In this document: piece after piece, positions 1 to 6,705 of the stretch
Layout of the letters: each line of letters starts with the position of its first letter
Position numbering within the stretch: the stretch's first letter is position 1
Assembly: GCA_016703785.1 (NCBI GenBank)
Contig: JADJBM010000011.1
Location: 120,494-184,493, forward strand
Direction of reading: 5' to 3'
From: Betaproteobacteria bacterium
Lineage (GTDB): Bacteria > Pseudomonadota > Gammaproteobacteria > Burkholderiales > Rhodocyclaceae
Length of the DNA stretch: 64,000 bases
Notes under the pieces: generated by a model
The model's input: only the letters and a program-made list of their open reading frames with translations
The model's database searches: none
What the model was told of the DNA's origin: nothing
Translations under genes and position numbers: made by a program

Positions 1-1148
1 AGGAGACCTGCCCGGTCAACGCCATCACGCACGATTCACGCAACTATGTCGTGATGGCGGAAGTCTGTGAAGATTGCCGCGCCTGCGTGCCGCCCTGCCC
101 CACCGGCGCCATCGACAACTGGTTCCCGATCGCGCCGGGCAAGGCCTACACCCTGGAGGAGCAGTATTCCTGGGACGAATTGCCGGCGCCCGACGCGCAG
201 CCAGTTGCAACCACCGCAGCCGAGCCGGAGGACGTGGCACGCCTCACCTCTGAGGCCACCGCCGGCCAGGGCGGCCCGGTCGCCGCACCTTGGTCTGCGG
301 AGAAGCCCGTCGTCAATCTCTACAACGAGAAGAATCCGATCAGCGCCACCGTGGCCGGCAACTTCCGCCTCACCGGCGACAAGGCCAGCGCCGACATCCG
401 CCACATCGTCCTCGATTTCGGCGGCGTGAATTTCCCCCTGCTGGAAGGCCAGAACATCGGCGTCATCCCGCCCGGTACCGACGAAGCCGGCCGGCCGCAC
501 CACGTGCGCCTCTACTCGGTCGCCAGCCCGCGCGACGGCGAACGCCCCGGCTATCACAACTGCGCCATCACCGTGAAGCGCGTCACCGCCGACCACGAGG
601 GCAAGCCGGTCAAGGGCGTCGGCTCCAACTATCTGTGCGACCTGAAGAAGGGCGACAAGGTGCAGGTGATCGGCCCCTTCGGCGCCGCTTTCCTCATGCC
701 CAACCATGCCGGCAGTTCGCTCATGATGATCTGCACCGGCACCGGCTCGGCGCCGATGCGGGCAATGACCGAGCGCCGCCGCCGCAAGGCACAGCCAAAG
801 GAGGACGGCAAACTGATGCTGTTCTTCGGCGCCCGCACCCCGGACGAATTGCCCTACTTCGGCCCGCTCATGAAGCTGCCGAAGGAATTCATCGACATCA
901 ACTTCGCCTTCTCGCGCGTGCCCGGCCAGCCCAAGCAGTACGTGCAGGACCGCATCCGCGAGCGCCACGACGACGTCTGGCGCCAGTTGAACGACGAGAA
1001 CTGCTACATCTACCTGTGCGGCCTGAAGGGCATGGAGAAAGGCGTCGACGAAGCCTTCCGCGACATCTGCCGCCAGCACGGCGGCGACTGGGACACGCTG
1101 CTGCCGCAGCTACGGGAAAAGAGCCGGTATCACGTCGAGACGTACTGA
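1..1148 (+). CDS. boxA: Benzoyl-CoA 2,3-epoxidase reductase component BoxA (5' end outside window)
   Basis: BoxA is the iron-sulfur flavoprotein that passes NADPH electrons to the oxygenase BoxB, which epoxidises benzoyl-CoA in the aerobic box pathway of benzoate breakdown. The visible 381 residues start inside a two-cluster ferredoxin domain: remains of cluster one (ETCPVNAIT) and a full second cluster (CEDCRACVPPCPTGAI). A ferredoxin-NADP reductase module follows, with the flavin motif RLYSVAS and the nucleotide loop GTGSAPMRAM, ending in YHVETY as the family usually does. Roughly 30 N-terminal residues are missing upstream. The rest of the box cluster would be expected to the left of the window; that is inference. 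Confidence 0.93.
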   Translation, partial: ETCPVNAITHDSRNYVVMAEVCEDCRACVPPCPTGAIDNWFPIAPGKAYTLEEQYSWDELPAPDAQPVATTAAEPEDVARLTSEATAGQGGPVAAPWSAEKPVVNLYNEKNPISATVAGNFRLTGDKASADIRHIVLDFGGVNFPLLEGQNIGVIPPGTDEAGRPHHVRLYSVASPRDGERPGYHNCAITVKRVTADHEGKPVKGVGSNYLCDLKKGDKVQVIGPFGAAFLMPNHAGSSLMMICTGTGSAPMRAMTERRRRKAQPKEDGKLMLFFGARTPDELPYFGPLMKLPKEFIDINFAFSRVPGQPKQYVQDRIRERHDDVWRQLNDENCYIYLCGLKGMEKGVDEAFRDICRQHGGDWDTLLPQLREKSRYHVETY

Positions 1149-1156
1149 GCGGCGCT

Positions 1157-1223
1157 CGTCATTCCCGCGCAAGCGGGAATCCAGAAAGACGGAAAACCAC
1201 TGGATCCCCGCGTTCGCGGCCAG
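1157..1223. repeat. Paired palindromic intergenic repeat
   Basis: ATTCCCGC-GCAA-GCGGGAAT (1161-1180) is a perfect 8-bp-stem hairpin followed by CCAG. About 20 bases later comes the inverted, partly decayed partner CTGGATCCCCGCG-TTCGCGG. This paired-palindrome layout is a common dispersed repeat type in proteobacteria. It sits between two converging genes and could act as a terminator for boxA. Confidence 0.6.
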
Positions 1224-1240
1224 GGCCAACTGCATCACGG

Positions 1241-1264
1241 AAAGTCAGTCTCCACAATACGGCG
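1241..1264 (+). repeat. Dispersed bipartite motif, copy 1
   Basis: AAAGTCAG, spacer TCTCCACAAT, ACGGCG. Intergenic, between boxA and the convergent MDR oxidoreductase gene. Exact match to the consensus described in the findings. Confidence 0.85.
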
Positions 1265-1284
1265 AGGAATTCACTGCACGCGCA

Positions 1285-2325
1285 TCAACCGGCGGGCTTG
1301 ACCTCCACCACCACCTTGCCGGTGGCGTGGCCGGCTTCGCTGTAGGCCAGCGCCTCGCGCACCTGCGCCAGCGGGAACACCTTGTCGATGATCGGCTTGA
1401 CGCTGCCCGCCGTGAGCAGGCGGCCGATCTGGTCCAGCTGCTCACCGCTCGGGTGCATGAAGAGGTATTCGTAGCGCACGCCGTGGCGCTTGGCCAGGCG
1501 CAGGGTCTTGCGGCTGAGGAAATCGAGCAGCAGGCCGAGGAGCGGGTTCAGCCCCCACGCGCGCGCCAGGCGGCCGTCCGGCTTGCCGGCGATGCTCACC
1601 AGCACGCCGCCGCGCTTGAGCACGGCGAAGGAACGGTACTGGATGTCGCCGGCCTGCGTGTCGAACACCATGTCGCAGTCGCTGACGAGGTCTTCGAAGC
1701 GCTGCGCTTTGTAATCGATGACGGTGTCGGCGCCGAGGCTGCGCGCCAGCTCGGCATTGCGCGCGCCGACGGTGGTGGCGACCGTCAGGCCGGCATGGTG
1801 GGCGAACTGGATGGCAAAGCTGCCAACGCCACCCGAGCCGCCGTGGATGAGCACCTTCTGTCCTGCTTTCAAACCGCCGATCTCGAACAGCGCCTGCCAG
1901 GCCGTCAGGCCCGCCAGCGGCACCGCCGCCGCCTCGATGTGGGAGAGGTTCGCCGGTTTCAGGGCGGCATCCGCCTCGGCCACCAGGGCGAACTCGGCGA
2001 AGGCGCCGATGCGTTGCTTGTCCATGCGGGCGAACACCGCATCGCCGGGCCTGAAGCGCGTCACGCCGGCACCGACCGCCTTCACCACGCCGGAGAAGTC
2101 GTTGCCGAGAATGAGGGGAAACTTGAAAGGGACCATCATCTTCAGCATGCCGTCGCGGATCTTGAAATCGACCGGGTTCACGCTGGCGGCATGCACTTCG
2201 ACCAGCAGTTCACCCGGCCCCGCCTGCGGCGCGGGTTGCTCGCCCAGCTCGACGACGTCGTTGCCGCCGTAACGGCGGATGAAGGCGGCTTTCATTTGGA
2301 TGGCAGGCAGTTCCTGGTCGCTCAT
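1285..2325 (-). CDS. Zinc-free MDR-family NAD(P)-dependent oxidoreductase (quinone oxidoreductase-like)
   Basis: A 346-residue medium-chain dehydrogenase/reductase. The N-terminal GroES-like fold (about 11-130) contains VNPVDFKIRDG and LILGNDFSGVV. The Rossmann part carries KVLIHGGSGGVGSFAIQ for NAD(P)H binding. The cysteine cluster of zinc alcohol dehydrogenases is absent, which points to the quinone reductase/enoyl reductase branch; the substrate cannot be read. The start at MSDQELP is supported by AAGGAGA six bases upstream; MKAAFI ten residues on is the alternative. It stands alone and is flanked on both sides by same-orientation copies of the 24-bp motif. Confidence 0.85.
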   Translation of the reverse strand: MSDQELPAIQMKAAFIRRYGGNDVVELGEQPAPQAGPGELLVEVHAASVNPVDFKIRDGMLKMMVPFKFPLILGNDFSGVVKAVGAGVTRFRPGDAVFARMDKQRIGAFAEFALVAEADAALKPANLSHIEAAAVPLAGLTAWQALFEIGGLKAGQKVLIHGGSGGVGSFAIQFAHHAGLTVATTVGARNAELARSLGADTVIDYKAQRFEDLVSDCDMVFDTQAGDIQYRSFAVLKRGGVLVSIAGKPDGRLARAWGLNPLLGLLLDFLSRKTLRLAKRHGVRYEYLFMHPSGEQLDQIGRLLTAGSVKPIIDKVFPLAQVREALAYSEAGHATGKVVVEVKPAG

Positions 2326-2366
2326 GGCAAGTCTCCTTGTGTTGTTGCTCCGACATCGATTGGCCG

Positions 2367-2390
2367 AAAGTCAGCCCCCGCAACACGGCG
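2367..2390 (+). repeat. Dispersed bipartite motif, copy 2
   Basis: AAAGTCAG, spacer CCCCCGCAAC, ACGGCG. Intergenic, upstream of the MDR oxidoreductase gene. The spacer and the following AGA resemble copy 1 more than most others do. Confidence 0.85.
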
Positions 2391-2438
2391 AGAACAAACG
2401 GTGCAGTGCAACCGTGCGCTCAGGAAAGCGCACGGACG

Positions 2439-3872
2439 TCACTGAGGCAAGGCCTTCAAGACATTCGCAACAAATCCGCAGCCGTCGAACTGTTCCTTCT
2501 TGAAGGTCCAGCCCAGACGTACGATCACGGCCTCACGCGACGGCACGATGGCCACCAGCTGGCCCCAGTGGCCGCGCATGGCAATCGTGTCTGCGGGCAG
2601 TCCCCGGCCCTTGCAATCGCCTTCGTCCGGATCGCCGATGCGCCAGGTCTGCGCGCCGTAGCCACGACCGGCGCCTTGCGTTGCGGCCGGGGTCGAGGCG
2701 CGCTCGAGCCAGCCCGGCGGCAGCACCTGCGTGTCGCCCCAGCGGCCGTCATTGAGCATCAGCAGCCCCAGCCGCGCCCAGTCGCCGGTACTGGCCCAGA
2801 GATAGGAGGAGCCGACCCAGTTGCCCGCCGTGTCGGTTTCCAGCACGGCCGTGGTGGCGCCGATGGGTTCGAACAGCGCTTTGGCCGGGTAGGCCCAGTA
2901 CTCCGCGTCGCTGGCAAAGCGGCCCCTCACCACGGCAGAGAGCAGGTTGGCACTGGCGCTCAGGTAACGCCAGCGAGTGCCTGCTGCGGCTTCTGCAGGC
3001 GATGCCGCGGAAAAATCGGCCACGTCCGGCGTCCCCCACAGCATACGCGGCACTTCTCCGCCGGGCTTGTAGCTCTCGATGTTGGCAAGGCCGTCGCGCA
3101 TGTACAGCAGATCCGCCACTGCGATCTGCTTCCTCGCGTCTTCTCGCCAGCCGGCCACCCAGGACGGCTCGCGCGCCTTGGGAAACGCATTCACCACGGG
3201 CGTATCAAACGACAGATCCGTCTCGGCGGCACGCTTGTCGGCGAGCATGGCCGCCACGGTCTTGGTCATCGACCAGCCGTGCAAGGGCGTAGCGGCGGCA
3301 AAGCCGGGCGCGGTGCGCAGCATGAGCAGACGCCCGCGATGGATCACTGCGACGCCGCGCGCGTTGGCGGCGGCAGGATTGCCGGCGCCGATGAAGGCAT
3401 CCTCGACCGCGCGCTGCAAGGCGGCCGCGTCGATGGCGTTTCCCCACTCGGCCGGCGGCAGCGGCGCCTCCCCCTGTGGCCAGGGTTGACCGGCATTCGG
3501 CGCATCACGCCTGCTCAGCATGGCAGGCTCGGTTGAAGGCGGAAGATCCAGCACGCAGCCGCGCTGCGGCAACAGCACAGCGCGCCGGGAAAACAGGCCG
3601 GCAAAGCGCGCCGTAACGCTGCGGCTGGCCTCATCGACCGACACGCTGATCAGCTGCAAAACGGGACTGGCCGGAAGAACCTCGTCGGCCAGCAGGGTCT
3701 GCGGTGGGCGCCCCGCCACAAACGCCGCCGAACAGATGCCCTTGGCGGCCATCCCGGCCGCACCGCGCGGGATGTCCATGGCCATCAATGCCGCGATGGC
3801 CATGAGCGCGGCGCCGAGCAGCAGTGCGCCAGCAATATAAAAGCCGCGCCTGATCCAGCCTTGTCCAGCCAT
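2439..3872 (-). CDS. Serine hydrolase, class C beta-lactamase / penicillin-binding-like
   Basis: A 477-residue protein with an N-terminal membrane anchor (about residues 10-32) and a periplasmic beta-lactamase-fold domain. The catalytic SxxK is Ser201-Met-Thr-Lys204 in GWSMTKTV. A RYLSAS segment can serve as the YxS/N-type second motif. This family includes esterases and D-aminopeptidases as well as beta-lactamases, so substrate is not assigned. The start was placed at MAGQGWIRRG because the membrane segment follows at once and the next gene upstream ends about 20 bases away; an extension to 3980 would overlap that gene. Probably co-transcribed with the alpha/beta hydrolase. Confidence 0.82.
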   Translation of the reverse strand: MAGQGWIRRGFYIAGALLLGAALMAIAALMAMDIPRGAAGMAAKGICSAAFVAGRPPQTLLADEVLPASPVLQLISVSVDEASRSVTARFAGLFSRRAVLLPQRGCVLDLPPSTEPAMLSRRDAPNAGQPWPQGEAPLPPAEWGNAIDAAALQRAVEDAFIGAGNPAAANARGVAVIHRGRLLMLRTAPGFAAATPLHGWSMTKTVAAMLADKRAAETDLSFDTPVVNAFPKAREPSWVAGWREDARKQIAVADLLYMRDGLANIESYKPGGEVPRMLWGTPDVADFSAASPAEAAAGTRWRYLSASANLLSAVVRGRFASDAEYWAYPAKALFEPIGATTAVLETDTAGNWVGSSYLWASTGDWARLGLLMLNDGRWGDTQVLPPGWLERASTPAATQGAGRGYGAQTWRIGDPDEGDCKGRGLPADTIAMRGHWGQLVAIVPSREAVIVRLGWTFKKEQFDGCGFVANVLKALPQ

Positions 3873-3891
3873 CAGAAGAACCCGGGCAGCG

Positions 3892-4749
3892 CTAAGCTGC
3901 GAGGAGGAATTCGCGCACGACTGCCACCTGTGCCTCATCGAGGAACATCGGCGCATGTCCCACGCCGGGGATCTCGGCAATCATGGCCTTGGGGCCGCGC
4001 GCGCCCATTTCGAGGCAGATCTCGTGCGAAAGGAGATCGGATTGCGCACCGCGCACCACCTGCGTCGGGCAGCGGATGGCGTCGTAGAGCGGCCACAGGC
4101 TGACATCCTCGTCGCCCATGGCCTTGCGGAAGGGCTCGGCGATGCCGGGATCGTAGACCAGCTCGAAGCCGCCGTCGGCCTTCTGTCGCGTGACATGCTC
4201 GGTGAGGTGCTTCCATTGCGCGTCGGTGAGCTTGCCGAAGGGGGCACTGACGAGGCGGATGTACTGCTCGGCATCCTTGAAGCTGGCGAACTCGGGCATC
4301 TGGCCGACGTATTCGCCGATGCGCTTGACAGCCGCCGCAGAGATGACCGGGCCGACGTCGTTGAGCACCAGACGGGTGATGGGTGTATCCGCCTGCGCGG
4401 CGAGCGCCATGCCGATGAGTCCGCCCATCGAGGTGCCGACCCAGTGCACCTCATCCACGTTCAGGCGGGCGATCAGCGTCACCATGTCGGCGGCGTACTG
4501 CTGCAGCTGGTAGTGGTCCTTGATGCGCAGCCAGTTGCTGCGGCCGCGGCCGACCACGTCGGGGCAGACTACGCGATAGTGCTGCGACAGGGATTTCGCA
4601 AGGAAATCGAAGTCGCGCGCGTTGCGTGTGAGGCCATGCACGCAGACCAGCACGCGCGGGTTCTCCGCATCGCCCCACTCGACATAGGCCATGCGGTGAA
4701 GCCCGCCGGGGCTGAGGCATTGCACGGTGTGTTGGCGCATTTCGCTCAT
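3892..4749 (-). CDS. Alpha/beta hydrolase
   Basis: A 285-residue soluble hydrolase. The nucleophile elbow is GTSMGG with Ser107; the oxyanion/HG region is VCVHGLTRN; a C-terminal VGHAPMF supplies the likely catalytic His. Its size and layout match the carboxylesterase and meta-cleavage-product hydrolase families; the substrate is unknown. The start at MSEMRQ is fixed by a strong AAGGAG six bases upstream. It faces away from the flavoprotein gene at 4850 across about 100 bases that hold a 26-bp palindrome. Confidence 0.85.
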   Translation of the reverse strand: MSEMRQHTVQCLSPGGLHRMAYVEWGDAENPRVLVCVHGLTRNARDFDFLAKSLSQHYRVVCPDVVGRGRSNWLRIKDHYQLQQYAADMVTLIARLNVDEVHWVGTSMGGLIGMALAAQADTPITRLVLNDVGPVISAAAVKRIGEYVGQMPEFASFKDAEQYIRLVSAPFGKLTDAQWKHLTEHVTRQKADGGFELVYDPGIAEPFRKAMGDEDVSLWPLYDAIRCPTQVVRGAQSDLLSHEICLEMGARGPKAMIAEIPGVGHAPMFLDEAQVAVVREFLLAA

Positions 4750-4799
4750 GGATATCTCCTTGGATCGAAAGTGTAGCAGACGCTTTCCCTCTCCCCCGG

Positions 4800-4825
4800 C
4801 CCCTCTCCCGCTAGCGGGAGAGGGG
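4800..4825. repeat. Perfect 26-bp CT/GA-rich palindrome
   Basis: CCCCTCTCCCGCT followed immediately by its exact reverse complement, in the divergent intergenic region. Similar CT-rich palindromes lie at 6152, 27922 and 36942, so it belongs to a dispersed repeat class. Confidence 0.75.
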
Positions 4826-4849
4826 GGATTCTCGGCTAAACTTGAGCGG

Positions 4850-6139
4850 ATGACGTTCCCACGCCGCCGCTTTCTTGCCGCCGCGCTCGCAGCCTGCGCC
4901 GCCCCTCTGTTTGCACAGCAGGCGCCTGCGCTCCTGCCGGCCGCAAGAGGCCGCCGCGTTGTCGTGGTCGGCGGCGGCTGGGGCGGACTGTCGGCAGCGC
5001 GCCATCTGCGCGATCTGGCGCCGGAACTGGAGGTCGTGCTGATCGAGCGGAACGCCGCCTTCTTCTCCATGCCGCTGTCCAATCAGTGGCTGGACGGGCG
5101 CATCGACGGCGCGTTGCTCACGCACGATTTCGCTGCCGCCGCGAAGGCCTACGGCTATACCTTCATCCGGGCAGAGGTCAGCGGCATCGACCGCGAGCGC
5201 CGCCGCATCCACACCGCGGGCGGCACGCTGGACTACGACTGGCTGGTGCTGGCGGCAGGCATCCGCCACGATTACGGCGCCTGGCTCGGCGACGACGCGC
5301 GCGCCATCGCCCATGTGCGCGAGCACTTTTTCTGCGCATGGACGCCGGGCGGCGAGTTCGCGGCGCTGAAGGTGAAACTGGAAGGTTTCGGCGGCGGTGA
5401 TCTGGTCATGACGATTCCGCCGCCGCCCTATCGCTGCCAGCCGGCGCCGTACGAACGCGCCTTGGTGATCGGCCGCATGATCAAGCGCCGCGGCCTGCGC
5501 GCCCGCTTGCACGTGCTCGATCCGGGCACCCTGTCGCCGCGCTTTGCCGAGGCCTTCGAGGACGACTACAAGGATCAGATCACGCATTACTCGCATGCGA
5601 AGGTGAAGGCGCTCGACCCCTTCGGCAAGACCATCGCCACGGAGTTCGACGACCTGCGTTTCGACGACGCCCTCCTCATGCCGCCGCAGCAGGCCGCTGA
5701 TCTCGCCTGGCAGGCCGGGCTGATCGGCCGCGACGCCGAGGGCAAGCCCACCGGCTGGGCCGCGCAGGATCCCATTCATCTGCATGCGATAGGGGACGAT
5801 CGGGTGTTTCTCGTTGGCGACATGATCGACCGTGCGTCGCTGCTGTTCGGCCATTACCCGAAGAGCGGCCACCTGGCGAGCCGCCTGGGCCGCATCGCCG
5901 CGGCCGAGATCGCAGCCCGGTCGCGCGGCACGGCACCCGAACCCGAGTTGCCGGAAAGCAGCTGCTTCGTCGCAACGCGGCTGGAGCCGCAGGAAGTGAC
6001 CCGCATCGACAACCAGTATCGCCTGCGCGGCGACGGCCTCATCGTGCAGACGACGCGCCAGCACTACGATCCCAACCCGCGCGGAGAGGATGTCGCCTGG
6101 GCGAAGGGGATGTTCGGGGAAATGCTGGCTTACAAATAA
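4850..6139 (+). CDS. Tat-exported FAD-dependent oxidoreductase, sulfide dehydrogenase flavoprotein-like
   Basis: A 429-residue flavoprotein. It starts with a twin-arginine signal (PRRRFLAAALAACAAPLFA), so the enzyme is probably exported folded with FAD. VVVVGGGWGGLSAARHL is the FAD-binding GxGxxG. The stretch PPPPYRCQPAPYERA matches the redox-cysteine region of flavocytochrome c sulfide dehydrogenase (FccB/SoxF), and VFLVGDMID is the second FAD contact. A FccA-type cytochrome partner is not adjacent, so the electron acceptor is unknown. It could oxidise sulfide or another reduced sulfur compound; this is inferred from family only. Start chosen because the Tat motif begins at once. Confidence 0.82.
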   Translation: MTFPRRRFLAAALAACAAPLFAQQAPALLPAARGRRVVVVGGGWGGLSAARHLRDLAPELEVVLIERNAAFFSMPLSNQWLDGRIDGALLTHDFAAAAKAYGYTFIRAEVSGIDRERRRIHTAGGTLDYDWLVLAAGIRHDYGAWLGDDARAIAHVREHFFCAWTPGGEFAALKVKLEGFGGGDLVMTIPPPPYRCQPAPYERALVIGRMIKRRGLRARLHVLDPGTLSPRFAEAFEDDYKDQITHYSHAKVKALDPFGKTIATEFDDLRFDDALLMPPQQAADLAWQAGLIGRDAEGKPTGWAAQDPIHLHAIGDDRVFLVGDMIDRASLLFGHYPKSGHLASRLGRIAAAEIAARSRGTAPEPELPESSCFVATRLEPQEVTRIDNQYRLRGDGLIVQTTRQHYDPNPRGEDVAWAKGMFGEMLAYK

Positions 6140-6151
6140 CCCCTCACCCTG

Positions 6152-6174
6152 CCCTCTCCCCGGCGGGGAGAGGG
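6152..6174. terminator. Strong CT-rich hairpin between convergent genes
   Basis: CCCTCTCCCC, three-base loop, GGGGAGAGGG: a 10-bp perfect stem between the flavoprotein gene and the convergent DUF411 gene. No U-run follows, so it is either a bidirectional factor-assisted terminator or simply a dispersed repeat copy. Confidence 0.5.
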
Positions 6175-6187
6175 GTTGCTCCAGGGC

Positions 6188-6685
6188 TCAGTGCCGCGCC
6201 CAAATGCTGGTGTCGCCCTTCGGCCCCACCAGCAGGGTGTTGAAGAATTCCCGCCGCGGAATGCGTTCACCGCTGTTGGGATCGAAGATGGTGCAGCCGC
6301 TCTCGCAGCTGCCGTCCGCGCCGGTCGCCTCGTAGCCCGGCGCGCCCATCGGCAGCCCCGGCACGGCGAGGCCGCGTGCCTTCGGCTTCTCCTTGAGCAG
6401 TTGCTTGATGTCCTCGGCGGGCACGTGGCCCTCGATGAAATACCCCGCGACCCGCGCGGTCATGCGCGATGCAACGTCAGCCGGCACCTTGAAGCGGCGC
6501 TTCACCGCGGCCATGTCGTCGGCCTCCTTCAGCGTCACCTTGAAGCCGTTCTGCCGCAGGTGCTCGGCCCACTCGATGCAGGACAGGCAGGGCCTGGGCA
6601 CGAACACTTCCACCGGCGGCAGGGTTTCCGCCAACGCAGGCATGGCCGCCGCGAGCACGCTGACAAGGATGAGTTTCATGCGCAT
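6188..6685 (-). CDS. DUF411 family periplasmic metal-binding protein
   Basis: About 165 residues with a signal peptide (MKLILVSVLAAAMPALA). The DUF411 core shows PCLSCIEWAEHL (CxxC), YFIEGHVPAEDIKQLL and GLAVPGLPMGAPGYE, all typical. Members are often encoded with copper-handling genes and are thought to bind a thiophilic metal; no copper gene is adjacent here. The C-terminal extension with CESGC and FDPNSGERIP goes beyond the usual short form. Start is taken at the first ATG of ATGCGCATG, which avoids overlap with comEC; the second ATG is equally possible. Confidence 0.83.
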   Translation of the reverse strand: MRMKLILVSVLAAAMPALAETLPPVEVFVPRPCLSCIEWAEHLRQNGFKVTLKEADDMAAVKRRFKVPADVASRMTARVAGYFIEGHVPAEDIKQLLKEKPKARGLAVPGLPMGAPGYEATGADGSCESGCTIFDPNSGERIPRREFFNTLLVGPKGDTSIWARH

Positions 6686-6705
6686 GGCCGTATTGTCGCC
6701 CGATC

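Noticed and set aside
36..1079. Long minus-strand open frame opposite boxA
   Set aside because: Low-complexity Ala/Val/Asp-rich translation with no motif; it is the complement of a clear BoxA reading frame.
1327..2445. Plus-strand open frame of over 370 codons opposite the MDR oxidoreductase gene
   Set aside because: Shadow of a GC-rich gene; the minus-strand product has full domain structure and a ribosome site.
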